From an uncultured Lentisphaeria bacterium (GTDB lineage: Bacteria; Verrucomicrobiota; Lentisphaeria; JABSQK01; CAJWLW01): DNA of 19,117 bases. Below the pieces are notes generated by a model that worked only from the letters and a program-made list of their open reading frames with translations, was not told the origin of the DNA and did no database searches. Within the stretch, counting starts at the first letter, position 1, and each line of letters begins with the position of its first letter. The position numbers and the translations under genes were made by a program. Of the stretch, positions 1-8,536 are shown piece by piece. The stretch lies in contig CAJWLW010000064.1 in NCBI GenBank assembly GCA_913042885.1, forward strand, positions 1-19,117, written 5' to 3'.

Positions 1-104
1 TGCTGACATCGGGCGAGGGCAACATCGTTCCCGTCATTGATCCCAACGCCAATTTCGCCACTCGCCTGGGGCTGAGAAAAGGCGAGAAGAAGAGCAAACG
101 GTGA
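1..104 (+). CDS. C-terminal fragment of an unrecognised protein (cut by window edge)
   Basis: An open frame enters from the left edge (first full codon at base 3) and stops with TGA at 102-104. It encodes 33 residues containing VIDPNANFATRLGL and a Lys/Arg-rich tail (KGEKKSKR). Third positions are mostly G or C, as in the neighbouring genes, which supports real coding. I do not recognise the family from this tail. The following gene begins 84 bases downstream on the same strand, so the two could be cotranscribed. Function unknown; the coding call is moderate because only the end is visible. Confidence 0.5.
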   Translation, partial: LTSGEGNIVPVIDPNANFATRLGLRKGEKKSKR

Positions 105-188
105 TGAAGCGTGACGCGCCCTTCGGGTATCGGGGCGCCCCATGCAATGGATGCCGTCCTGCGTGCCGGCGCGAGAAAGGAGAAGAAC

Positions 189-3100
189 GTGAACGTTAGG
201 CAGTTGTGCATGGCCTTTGGGGCGCTGTTGCTGGGCTTTCCCGGGCAGATATCGGCTGAGCCGGCGGCAGTGCCGGCGGAGATTGCCCTTCCCGTCACCG
301 AGGCGCAGCTCTTCGATTCCGACAAGACTCCCATCGCTCAAGTGATCAGGGAGGTCGCCGGAGCCCCCGTTGTCGGTAAGGAGATCACGGTGTACTGGCG
401 CCTGCCCGAAACGCTGCGACCCGGAGAATACTACCCGTCGTTTCGGATCGTTCAGGAAGGAAGCAAATGGCGTAACGAGATCTGGGCAACCGTGTATCAC
501 AATGCCCGTTTCGTCCGGTTTTTTTTGCTGACGGATCCTCAGCTGCTAAACGGCGCCTTGGAGTCGGAGGCATACGCCGAGGAGCCGCTTCGATTAGCTC
601 CGGGTGACGTCATAAGTGCCCACTTTCAGGGAAACCAGCAGCCGGTATTGTTGCGATCGCTCGTGCTCCGCGACAAGCGACCGGCCGCAGGGCACACGAA
701 GATCGGGATGAACGCCTGGGGAATGAGATACCGCCAGCCGTTCAAACCGATAACCGTGCGTACGGCGATTGTAAGCGCGCCTGATGAAAACCGCTCAGGC
801 ATTGCCCGGATAACCCTGTTCAACTACAGCGAAGAGTCCCGCCAGGTGAAGGTGTCATGGGAGATCAAGGATTTCTTTGGCAAGGCGCTTGATGGGGGCA
901 GCCACAAGTCCAGCATTCCTTCGCTGGGCATGCAACAATGGAACGTCCCCTACCGGATACCGGACTCGAGCCATCATGTCTTGATCACCGCACGGGCCGA
1001 CGATGAGACAGGCGCCACGGTCCACCACACTACGGATGTCCTGGCGGACCGCATTGCCGGCCCGCGTCCCCGGTTGTATTTGTCCGGGGCATGGGATTTT
1101 GCTGAAGATGATTCTCTTTTTCTAGGCAGTCCCCCCGCTGCGGGTAAGTTCGCAGAGAACAGGGTGACCGTACCCGGCTACATGCCACTGCATCACCGTG
1201 GTCCCAAACACGTTGGCTGGTACCGGAGGACGTTTATCGTGCCTGACTGGCTCACGGGTGAGCGGCAGATCCTGGTTTTCGGCACGGTGGCTTACGAGTG
1301 CGACGTGTACCTGAACGGGACAAAGGTCGGGCACCATTTCGGGCCGCTGGACGCATTTGAATTCGACGTGACCGGCAAGCTCGAGCCCGGCAGGAACGAG
1401 CTTGTCGTGGGCGTTCGCGACTGGCTGGCAGGGGTGGACCCGGACACCCTCCGTGAGTCGGCATCCGAGAAAGATTGGACCGACCTGACTGCCAGGCGGA
1501 ACCTGGAGATCGGCAGATTCATGAGCGCCCTACGTGCCCCGTCCCGCGATGCCCTTGGCGGGATAAAGGACGATGTTTATCTTGAAAGTCGCGCCCCCGT
1601 GGGGGTGACGGACGTTTTCATCAAGCCCAGTGTGCGGAACAGATCAATCACCGTAGAGGTGACGCTTGCCAACCGTTCCGGGACGCCCGCAAAGGTGACG
1701 CCGGTTTGCACCATCCTTGACAAAGGGCACGAGCTCCTCCGGTTTTCCGGGCAAGCTGTCTCCCTCGAGCCCGGCGCCGAATCAACGGTCAGTCTGCAAT
1801 CGCCTTTTCAGGATGCGCCCCTGTGGTGGCCGCACGACCCGCACCTGCTGCAGTGTGCCGTTTCGCTTCGGAACGGCGGGGATGTCGCAGATGTCAGGTT
1901 TGGGTTCCGTGAAGTGTCACTGGGCGAGAACAGTTTCCTCTTCAACGGCCGCAACGCGAAGATGACGCGCACAGGCTGTAACGCCGATCTGAACAGGCCG
2001 GCATGGCGCGACGCGATTGCATCGCTGCCGCCGTTCGGGGTGGCCATTTTCGAGATTGCAAATCCGTTCCTCATGGCGGCAGAAGTCTGCGATGAGGAGG
2101 GGGTGCTGTGGGACCTGGAAACGAATCGCGTGATTTCCTATCCCACCACCCAGACCCTCAAGAACGATGTCTTTTGGAAGAACGCCGAGCAGATGGCCGC
2201 GCGCACGGCGCGCACCTTCCGGAATCATGCCTGTGTAGTACATCACGACCACGCCAACGAATTCGGTTGCTTTTCCCCCTACACCAATGTCAGAGATGGT
2301 TACAAGTTTGCTTCAAAGCGTCTCCATGGGGTCTATGAAGCCGTTCGCGCAATTGACCCAACCCGGCCGGGCAGCTCAGACGCCGACGGCGATCTCGACG
2401 GACGCCTGCCCGATTTCAACCTTCATTACCCGATTGACAAGGTGCCCGGTATGACCGTCAACGGGCGCCTGTTCCTGAGCCCGGTCGATGCATTCAATGT
2501 CTGGTTCGACGAGCCGCGCCCGGACTACGTACCGCAGAAAGGCGATGTCATCCGGATTAAGAGTAACGGTATTCCGCTCACCTGGAAATGGGGCACCAGG
2601 CCGGTGTATGCGCCCGAGGTACTGTGGTGTCCGTTCTCCACGCTCCCCCACGGCGGCACTTACTGGAAGGGGGATTCCGTCTATCGCAGCACCTACGACT
2701 GCTACCAGGCGGAAGTAGATCGCACGCTGACGCTCGTCGCCGGTCACCGGCACATCGGCATGTGGCTGGTGCATCCGTGGACCAGCCAAGCCCTCAAGTA
2801 CGAGGCTTTGAAGCCTGACTGCGTCGTGCCGATTGAAGCGTTGCGAAACTATTACGGCGGAGAAAGCCTGATCCGGCCGGTCAACATCCATCACGACAAG
2901 CTGGAAGCGGTCCGGATGACGCTTCGCTGGGGCGTGACCGGGTCGGCAGGCAAGACGGAAAGCGGCCGCGAGGTACTCGCTATGGAAGCCGGTTCACTGC
3001 TGCGGCGGAAGCTCGAGTTCGTGTTGCCCGACGTTCAGACGCCGACAGCGGCCACGCTGTATTATCGCCTTGAAGATGATGGGGCCGAAGTATACTCGAC

Positions 3101-5315
3101 CGTACAGTCCATAACCATTTTTCCCCGCACTCGCGTCGAACCGGAACAGACGATAGCCGTAGCGCTGTGGGACCCGGCGGGGAGGAGCGACGAGGCCCTG
3201 TCGGCAATAGGCGCTGAGATCTCGCCGGTAGCCGACCCTGCCAGGATACCGGATGGAACACAGACGCTGGTGATAGGTGCCGAAGCATGGACGGAAGAGA
3301 ACTGTGATGAAACGGCCGGGCCCTTGTTTGGTTTCGTCAATCAGGGAGGGACACTGGTCATTCTGCACCAGACTCATTGGCCGCAATGGTCGCCGGTGCG
3401 CATACGACTCGACCGGCAGCATGTCGCCTCTCGCGTCTGGAAGCGCGCGCCGGGCCACCCGGTGTTTCGCGGCATTGAGGATGCGTGGCTGCATGACTGG
3501 CGACAAAGCCACGTCGTCTCCAGCTTTGATTTCGTCAAGCCGACGCTGGGAAACGCAACCGCATTGGCCGACAGCGGGGTCAAAGACGGATTGGAGAGAT
3601 GTGCGTTGCTCGAGATCAGGTACGGGACGGGACGCATTCTCGCATCGCAGTTTCGTCTGATCGAATCGTTCGATGTTGAACCGGCAGCACCGCGGCTGCT
3701 GGCCAATCTACTGACTGCTGCCGCCACACGATCGCCTGCCCTGCAGCCGATAGCTGTATGTGCAGCGCCGGGCGCGCCCGTGGTGGGGATGCTGGCGTTC
3801 CTGAGTGCCGACATGAAGTTGCTCGAGCGTCCGCTGAGCCCTGCCGGGTTGCAAGCGCACAACATTATCCTGGTCCAGTTGGATGGGACGCTTACGCCGG
3901 CCGAGGGACGGGCACTTCACGAGAGAGCGGCCGCCGGGGCATTGGTCTGGGTCCGCGGTGCAGACGCGGGGACCACCCGGATCCTCGAAGAGATAACCGG
4001 CTGCGAGTGGAAAGAGGCCGGTACGCCGTTGGATATCTGGGAAGGAAGGGCCGTGATCGAAGGTCATCCCAAAGCGTTGGCCGGGCTGTCCAATGGCGAG
4101 TTCTACTGGAAGCGCGGTAACTTCGGTGATCTCCACGGCCTCGAGAAGCCGAGCTGGAAGATCGCCGATCTGGCGGCGGCGTATCTGCAACCCGCAAAAA
4201 CGGGATCGGCCCGGAGTCTGCTGTACCCGGCGGCGATGTGGGTAGTCCAGACCGGAGAGGGGCGGGTGCTGGTGGATCTAGTGCGCTGGGCCGAGGAACA
4301 GAACCCTGACCTGCAGAACGAGGCCAGGCGCATTGCCAGTGCGTTGCTGACGAATGCGGGTGTCAGGCTTGCCCCGGCTGAGCGGATGGCTGAACTTCCC
4401 GAAGACATCGTCTGGCAGCCGATTGACCTTTCCCCGTACGCAAACATGGGTTTCGCCGACCCGGTGGAGAACGACGGCAAGGGCGGCTGGACCGATCAGG
4501 GCCCGAGCATGGATATGCACCGGATGCCGACGGGAGCGGTGGAGCTGAACGGCATTCCTTTCCGCCTTCACCCGCAAAAAGGTTGTCTGACGTTGCGTGG
4601 GAATCACCAGACTATGAGGGACGCGTTTCCGACAGAGATCGGAGACATCCCGATCAACAGGAAGGTGCTGGCGCTGGAGCTGCTGCATGCCGGCGCCTGG
4701 GCTGTCGAGGGGCTCGAGGTTTTCAAAATGATCGTCAACTACAAGGACGGTAGTCGGCGGGCCGTGCAGATCGTCAGCGGCATCAACAGCCGGGACTGGA
4801 CGTACAAGGAGCCCTATGCACCCTTCCCATTGGAGACAGAGACCCAAACCCGCTGTGGCTGGACGGGCAAAGGGGACGTATTCTCGAACGTCAGCGTGTG
4901 GCAGAGCCGATGGTTGAACCCGCTGCCCGGGACGGCAATCACCACCATTGATTTTGTCCATGACCCGGCCTGCGTGGCGATGATCTGCGGACTCACACTT
5001 GGCCTGGAAGGCCCTTCGGCGGAGGCGACAGCCGATGCAAGAACGCCGCAGGAGCTGCTGGAAGCGGCGCAGCAGGCGCGGGCGGCCGGGAAACTCGACG
5101 AGGCGCTCGCGACGGCCCGCCTGCTGTGTCGCAAGGCGCCGGCGTCGACAGAGAACTGGAATCTGCTGGGCCAGCTCCACATGGACAGGAAAGACAAGTC
5201 AGGAGCGCTCGAGGCGTACCGGAAATCGCTGAGTATCCAGCCCAATCAGCCGGATACCATGACCAAAGTACAGAAATTGCAGCAAAGCCTGGATGCCCGG
5301 GAGCCGGGAGACTGA
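189..5315 (+). CDS. Secreted GH2-like multidomain glycoside hydrolase with C-terminal TPR tail
   Basis: About 1708 residues. I chose GTG at 189 because it is preceded by a strong AAGGAG ribosome binding site and opens directly into a signal peptide: a short N-terminus with one Arg, hydrophobic stretch MAFGALLLG, and a likely cut after QISA at residue 23. An upstream in-frame GTG at 111 would bury that signal. Residues 24-290 look like beta-sandwich domains. Residues about 295-415 match the GH2 sugar-binding (jelly-roll) domain (SGAWDF, WYRRTF, YLNG). An Ig-like domain and a barrel-like region follow; NHACVVHHDHANEFG places the GH2-type acid/base Glu at 691, and RPVYAPEVLW offers Glu810 as a candidate nucleophile. 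Residues about 1000-1250 contain glutamine-amidotransferase/trimerisation-like folds, about 1450-1605 resemble a carbohydrate-binding domain, and 1619-1708 carry about two TPR units. GH2 covers beta-galactosidases, beta-mannosidases and beta-glucuronidases; the substrate is not determinable. It is much longer than a typical 600-1000 residue GH2 enzyme. Confidence 0.8.
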   Translation: MNVRQLCMAFGALLLGFPGQISAEPAAVPAEIALPVTEAQLFDSDKTPIAQVIREVAGAPVVGKEITVYWRLPETLRPGEYYPSFRIVQEGSKWRNEIWATVYHNARFVRFFLLTDPQLLNGALESEAYAEEPLRLAPGDVISAHFQGNQQPVLLRSLVLRDKRPAAGHTKIGMNAWGMRYRQPFKPITVRTAIVSAPDENRSGIARITLFNYSEESRQVKVSWEIKDFFGKALDGGSHKSSIPSLGMQQWNVPYRIPDSSHHVLITARADDETGATVHHTTDVLADRIAGPRPRLYLSGAWDFAEDDSLFLGSPPAAGKFAENRVTVPGYMPLHHRGPKHVGWYRRTFIVPDWLTGERQILVFGTVAYECDVYLNGTKVGHHFGPLDAFEFDVTGKLEPGRNELVVGVRDWLAGVDPDTLRESASEKDWTDLTARRNLEIGRFMSALRAPSRDALGGIKDDVYLESRAPVGVTDVFIKPSVRNRSITVEVTLANRSGTPAKVTPVCTILDKGHELLRFSGQAVSLEPGAESTVSLQSPFQDAPLWWPHDPHLLQCAVSLRNGGDVADVRFGFREVSLGENSFLFNGRNAKMTRTGCNADLNRPAWRDAIASLPPFGVAIFEIANPFLMAAEVCDEEGVLWDLETNRVISYPTTQTLKNDVFWKNAEQMAARTARTFRNHACVVHHDHANEFGCFSPYTNVRDGYKFASKRLHGVYEAVRAIDPTRPGSSDADGDLDGRLPDFNLHYPIDKVPGMTVNGRLFLSPVDAFNVWFDEPRPDYVPQKGDVIRIKSNGIPLTWKWGTRPVYAPEVLWCPFSTLPHGGTYWKGDSVYRSTYDCYQAEVDRTLTLVAGHRHIGMWLVHPWTSQALKYEALKPDCVVPIEALRNYYGGESLIRPVNIHHDKLEAVRMTLRWGVTGSAGKTESGREVLAMEAGSLLRRKLEFVLPDVQTPTAATLYYRLEDDGAEVYSTVQSITIFPRTRVEPEQTIAVALWDPAGRSDEALSAIGAEISPVADPARIPDGTQTLVIGAEAWTEENCDETAGPLFGFVNQGGTLVILHQTHWPQWSPVRIRLDRQHVASRVWKRAPGHPVFRGIEDAWLHDWRQSHVVSSFDFVKPTLGNATALADSGVKDGLERCALLEIRYGTGRILASQFRLIESFDVEPAAPRLLANLLTAAATRSPALQPIAVCAAPGAPVVGMLAFLSADMKLLERPLSPAGLQAHNIILVQLDGTLTPAEGRALHERAAAGALVWVRGADAGTTRILEEITGCEWKEAGTPLDIWEGRAVIEGHPKALAGLSNGEFYWKRGNFGDLHGLEKPSWKIADLAAAYLQPAKTGSARSLLYPAAMWVVQTGEGRVLVDLVRWAEEQNPDLQNEARRIASALLTNAGVRLAPAERMAELPEDIVWQPIDLSPYANMGFADPVENDGKGGWTDQGPSMDMHRMPTGAVELNGIPFRLHPQKGCLTLRGNHQTMRDAFPTEIGDIPINRKVLALELLHAGAWAVEGLEVFKMIVNYKDGSRRAVQIVSGINSRDWTYKEPYAPFPLETETQTRCGWTGKGDVFSNVSVWQSRWLNPLPGTAITTIDFVHDPACVAMICGLTLGLEGPSAEATADARTPQELLEAAQQARAAGKLDEALATARLLCRKAPASTENWNLLGQLHMDRKDKSGALEAYRKSLSIQPNQPDTMTKVQKLQQSLDAREPGD

Positions 5316-5319
5316 ACTC

Positions 5320-5337
5320 AACCGTGAATTAGCGGTT
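5320..5337. terminator. Weak hairpin between convergent genes
   Basis: AACCG and CGGTT (5320-5324 and 5333-5337) form a 5-bp stem with an 8-base loop just after the GH2-like stop codon. A second small dyad, GATTG/CAATC, lies at 5347-5360. Neither is followed by a T run. The position, in a 39-bp gap between convergent genes, suits a terminator, but the structure is weak. Confidence 0.15.
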
Positions 5338-5354
5338 CGCTTCAAGGATTGTCG

Positions 5355-6080
5355 TCAATCGTTAGGATCCTGAGTGAACAGGCCGACGTTCCCATAGAGC
5401 CAGTATATGTTCAACCATGTGACATGACCGTCAACAAAGGAATAATTAGATCCCACTCCGTGTCTATCGATGAGCCCTGAAGGAGGCGAGCCGGTCATGG
5501 TGGGCCCGAGATACACCACCTCCGGAGACGGCACCGCACCTGCATATTTGCTGTCCCCCACAAGGATGGTCGCCGTGGGAGCAAGCACAGTGTGAAGTTT
5601 TGTACCCCAGCCATAACCGCCCACCGGATGTACCGCATAAGCCCACCCGAAATTTCCGAAGTTCCAGCCGTAGCTGCATCTTGTGATACCGTCAGCCGAT
5701 GCACAGAGGAGAACAGCATTATCTCCAAGATAGGGATATATCAGATCCACCCAGTAGACTCGATCGCCTCCGGCTAATCCCGCAAAAATCGTACTGTTCC
5801 CCCAAAACATCTCCGAGCCTGGGATCAGAAAGCCGTCATTATCGTCGGTATACATGATTATACTGGTCATCAACTGCTTCTGATTATTCATGCATGTCAC
5901 CTTGTGGGCCGACTCCCTGGCTCGCTGCAAGGCTGGCAGAAGCATGCTGGCAAGAATCGCGATGATGGCGATCACGACCAACAATTCAATCAACGTGAAA
6001 TGCCGGAAGGGATGACAAGATTGTGGCGGAGGATGTGTTCTTGATTTTCCTCCCGGACCTTTGTTTTTTTCACCGATCAT
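5355..6080 (-). CDS. Type II secretion pseudopilin-like protein (H-X9-DG family)
   Basis: 241 residues. A 27-residue leader rich in Pro, Lys and His ends in RH and is followed by [17 protein letters not shown], the prepilin N-methylation segment and membrane helix. Prepilin peptidase should cut between His27 and Phe28; Glu32 is the conserved Glu5 of the mature protein. His at -1 replaces the usual Gly, as I recall being common in Lentisphaerota-type proteins. The C-terminal part has the H-X9-DG motif (His207, Asp217-Gly218) in [15 protein letters not shown]. Such proteins occur as many solitary paralogs in PVC bacteria, are predicted to be inner-membrane anchored and exposed outside, and have unknown individual roles. 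No other secretion gene is adjacent. ATG at 6080 is preceded only by a weak GAG-type ribosome binding site. It is transcribed towards the GH2-like gene. Confidence 0.9.
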   Translation of the reverse strand: MIGEKNKGPGGKSRTHPPPQSCHPFRHFTLIELLVVIAIIAILASMLLPALQRARESAHKVTCMNNQKQLMTSIIMYTDDNDGFLIPGSEMFWGNSTIFAGLAGGDRVYWVDLIYPYLGDNAVLLCASADGITRCSYGWNFGNFGWAYAVHPVGGYGWGTKLHTVLAPTATILVGDSKYAGAVPSPEVVYLGPTMTGSPPSGLIDRHGVGSNYSFVDGHVTWLNIYWLYGNVGLFTQDPND

Positions 6081-6096
6081 GTCGACATCTCATTTG

Positions 6097-6116
6097 TGTT
6101 CAATACAGAATGAACA
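6097..6116. promoter_or_regulatory. Dyad upstream of the pseudopilin gene, possible operator
   Basis: TGTTCA (6097-6102) and TGAACA (6111-6116) form an inverted repeat with an 8-base spacer, 17 bases upstream of the pseudopilin start. On the minus strand it overlaps a loose -10-like TGTATT, with a TTGGTA 18 bases further upstream as a possible -35. The symmetry suits a dimeric regulator, but a 6-bp dyad is not rare. Confidence 0.25.
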
Positions 6117-6159
6117 TACTCCCAATACCAAGTCGGGGCCAACAGACAGGAGCCAATCC

Positions 6160-6528
6160 ATGTTTGCGAAGAAGGCTTTCATTACCGTGACGTCCGGGCC
6201 GGTCGGTGGGATAGTATATGGGCATCTGTCGCAGTTTTCCGAGCACTACGCGGTATGCGGTTTCGACCGGAGCCGGGAGTTATCGGACCCATGCCCACCC
6301 GGGCCCGGGTGCATCGTGCCCCATGACTGCTTTTATCTTGTGGATGTGGCCGGTCCCACCGGATCAGCGGCCCCCCTCCGGCCGCCCAGGTTTGTGCCAT
6401 CGCCTGGTCAACTCCTGGGTGCGCTCGATCAGCCGGTTATCGACAAAAACAGCGGACCCTGTCCGATGCAAAAGCAGGTACTGTCCATTGTGACCTCCAC
6501 GAATTGTAACTGGATGCTGAACGGGTAA
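6160..6528 (+). pseudogene. NAD-dependent epimerase/dehydratase N-terminal remnant
   Basis: An ATG at 6160 with an excellent AGGAG ribosome binding site (6148-6152, 7-base spacing) opens 122 residues. The first 60 or so resemble the Rossmann start of SDR-type NAD(P)-dependent epimerases: KKAFITVTSGPVGGIVY matches the TGxxGxxG nucleotide-binding loop with the first Gly changed to Val, then GFDRS matches the beta2 Asp-Arg region and DVAGP the DV(T/A)DP region. After about residue 65 the similarity stops; the rest is Pro/Gly-rich with no recognisable motif, and the active-site YxxxK region is absent. Full-length members have about 260-330 residues. I read it as a decayed gene fragment; a new short protein cannot be excluded because the frame and start signals are intact. 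Confidence 0.45.
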
Positions 6529-6713
6529 GATAGCGTCAGGAAACGACGCTTCTTCCAACTTCAGGTTTCCGCGGGAGCCACGCGGGGAATCTGCTGTGTG
6601 AGAAGCGCTGCGGCCAATCGATGCATACGGCAAATCAAGCCTGACAGAGACGGCGTAAAGAAGACGCGAAATGTCAATGGGTATATGGCATCTTAACCAC
6701 CGGGTCCCTTGAA
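6529..6713. other. Intergenic stretch after the epimerase remnant
   Basis: No gene supported on the plus strand. The minus strand reads open through 6364-6723, and part of it (about 6370-6510) looks loosely protein-like (RGGHNGQYLLLHRTGSAVF), but I do not recognise a family and see no good start. The region must carry the promoter of the propeller gene at 6714; I see TATATG at about 6682-6687 but no convincing -35 partner. Confidence 0.3.
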
Positions 6714-8360
6714 ATGAACACAAGAGAAGTCGACAAAAACGCGTACCGGGACGCCTGGGCGCATGTGGGCGGCATCGAGGCGAGGAAATTCAACTTGTGG
6801 CCGCCGATTCCGGATACGGACTCCGGTTGGATGCTGTTCATCGATAAGGCCATTCTGAACGATGTCCTGCCGCGTATGCACAACATCAGCGAGACACTGC
6901 ACCAGCCGGTGAAGTACGAGGGGAATCCGGTGATGATACCGGAGCAGCCTTGGGAGGGCCTCGAATGTCCGCCGGATTCCTGGCCGCACGATTTCGGGTT
7001 CTACGGCGATACCATGTACGACGAAGAGGAACAGATATTCAAGATGTGGTACACCGGTGTCGCCGAAGGGATTCAGAACAACTGGAACATGTGCTACGCA
7101 ACGTCCGAAGACGGGATGCACTGGGAGAAGCCCAACCTTGGCCTGTTCGAGTACAAGGGCTCGAAGGACAATAACATCTGCTTTGAATCGCTCAACGAGG
7201 AGGTCCGCCAACGGGGCGTCGCCGAGGACCGCGTGCTCATAACCCACCATTTCAACGGGGTCGTCAAGGACATGGCCGATCCCGATCCTGCCAGGCGATA
7301 CAAAAGCGTCAGCCTGCAGAGCGGGATGTACGATGTAAAAATGCAACGCCAGGTCCCGGATCCGCCGACCGGTATATATCCCTGCACCTCGCCGGACGGA
7401 ATACACTGGACGACAAATCCCGACCCGGTCTTTGTCGATGACCAGTTCGAGTACGGCATCTGCGACGTCGTGACGCTGAGTTACAACCGCAAACGCAACA
7501 AATACGTCGTGCTCATGAAGGGCCATGTCTACGATCCCGGTACAATGGGTGACCAGGGCGGCCTGCGACGTTTGCAGCAGGTCGTCGAGAGCGACGACTT
7601 CGAGGAATGGACCACACCGAGCGTCGCCATCGCCGCGGACGACCAGGACCCCGTCGACCTGCATATTTACGGCATGTCCGCATTCGACTACGAAAATATG
7701 TACCTGGGCCTGATCGTAGTGTTTCGGGCTAATGACGACGACAGAACCACGGAAATCCAACTTGTCTCCAGCCGCAACGGCCGCCATTGGCGGCGAGCGG
7801 GTAACCGGGAGACGTTCATACCGATCGGGGAGCGGTGGGGCCCGGACAGCGGCGAGATTTTTACCTGCCGCCAGCCTGTGGAGGTCGGTGATGAAGTGTG
7901 GTTCTATTACTCCGCTGTAGGCGGGCCGCGGCCGCATGTCCCTTTCATCGCGGGCGACCCGCCGCAGAACAGCGGCACAATCTGCCTGGCCAAATTGCCC
8001 CGCGGCCGCTTCGTCTCGATGGACGCCGGCGAGGAGGAGGGCTGGCTCCTCACCATGCCGATGAAGCTAAAGGGCAATACCCTTCACCTCAACGCCAACG
8101 CCGCCAACGGCGACATCCTCGTGGAGATTCGCGAGGTGGTGTACCATGAGGTGCAGAAGAACGAGTATCAGTGGAACAAGCAGCTCGGCGCACCCATACC
8201 CGGGTTCTCCCGACACGACTGCAACGTGATTATCACCGACAGCCTCGACCGTGTGGTCACCTGGCGCGGCAACGCTGACCTGAGCGGGATTGGCGACAGG
8301 GAGGTGATGCTGAGATTTATCATGCGGAACGCGGAGTTGTACGGGTTTAAGATCGACTGA
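6714..8360 (+). CDS. GH32/GH43-like five-bladed beta-propeller protein A
   Basis: 548 residues without a signal peptide, so predicted cytoplasmic. Repeated blade signatures of the GH32/43/130-type propeller are visible: FKMWYTG near residue 109, SEDGMHWEKPNLGLFEY at about 132-148, RRYKSVS near 198, SPDGIHWTTNPDPVF at about 226-240, and further DGxxW-like blades to about 430. A C-terminal beta-sandwich from about residue 457 contains GDILVEIRE, PIPGFS and VVTWRG, a pattern shared with the protein encoded at 10674. Family members are usually annotated as glycosyl hydrolase family 32 N-terminal-like or hypothetical, with no proven substrate in this subgroup. I cannot assign catalytic acids with certainty. 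ATG at 6714 has no clear ribosome binding site, though the frame is otherwise unambiguous. It is separated from the next gene unit by about 290 bases. Confidence 0.8.
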   Translation: MNTREVDKNAYRDAWAHVGGIEARKFNLWPPIPDTDSGWMLFIDKAILNDVLPRMHNISETLHQPVKYEGNPVMIPEQPWEGLECPPDSWPHDFGFYGDTMYDEEEQIFKMWYTGVAEGIQNNWNMCYATSEDGMHWEKPNLGLFEYKGSKDNNICFESLNEEVRQRGVAEDRVLITHHFNGVVKDMADPDPARRYKSVSLQSGMYDVKMQRQVPDPPTGIYPCTSPDGIHWTTNPDPVFVDDQFEYGICDVVTLSYNRKRNKYVVLMKGHVYDPGTMGDQGGLRRLQQVVESDDFEEWTTPSVAIAADDQDPVDLHIYGMSAFDYENMYLGLIVVFRANDDDRTTEIQLVSSRNGRHWRRAGNRETFIPIGERWGPDSGEIFTCRQPVEVGDEVWFYYSAVGGPRPHVPFIAGDPPQNSGTICLAKLPRGRFVSMDAGEEEGWLLTMPMKLKGNTLHLNANAANGDILVEIREVVYHEVQKNEYQWNKQLGAPIPGFSRHDCNVIITDSLDRVVTWRGNADLSGIGDREVMLRFIMRNAELYGFKID

Positions 8361-8406
8361 AAATGCGATGTATCGTCACGCCGGAGACAACTGCCCAGGT
8401 ACCGGG

Positions 8407-8529
8407 TTTCGGATTTCAGGTTTCAGGAATTCCAGCCGCTTACGCGGGTTAAGAGCAACCACAATCACCTTACAGCAGAAGCTTGACAGACAACTCTTCC
8501 CCCTGTTTGGTACTGACACCTGACACCTG
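8407..8529. repeat. Short 7-bp repeat arrays forming an imperfect inverted pair
   Basis: TTTCGGATTTC at 8407-8417 runs into CAGGTTTCAGG (8417-8427), a run of degenerate 7-bp units. At 8513-8529 CTGACAC is repeated 2.4 times. The end of the second array (8519-8529) is complementary to 8417-8427 at 10 of 11 positions, so the two arrays bracket about 100 bp as imperfect inverted ends. The same TTTCGGATTTC word recurs on the opposite strand at 12692-12702, upstream of the other MAD-x-P copy. This could be a miniature repeat element or a recombination scar. Confidence 0.45.
8483..8511 (+). promoter_or_regulatory. Possible promoter of the propeller-PhyH-propeller unit
   Basis: A perfect TTGACA at 8483-8488 is followed after 17 bases by TTTGGT, a poor -10. 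It lies in the only non-coding stretch ahead of the three-gene unit. The -35 and spacing are right, while the -10 match is only two of six, so the call is weak. If used, the transcript would include the 36-codon PhyH-derived leader frame. Confidence 0.2.
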
Positions 8530-8536
8530 CAAAGCT

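Noticed and set aside
111..188. Upstream GTG start at 111 for the GH2-like protein
   Set aside because: It would add 26 residues before the signal peptide and lacks a good ribosome binding site, whereas GTG 189 has AAGGAG at proper spacing.
4278..5180. Minus-strand open frame of about 300 codons opposite the end of the GH2-like gene
   Set aside because: The plus strand reads continuously through carbohydrate-binding-like and TPR segments; the antisense product looks random and Arg-rich.
6693..7937. Minus-strand open frame of about 414 codons opposite propeller protein A
   Set aside because: Shadow of the plus-strand propeller, with no ribosome binding site or domain pattern.
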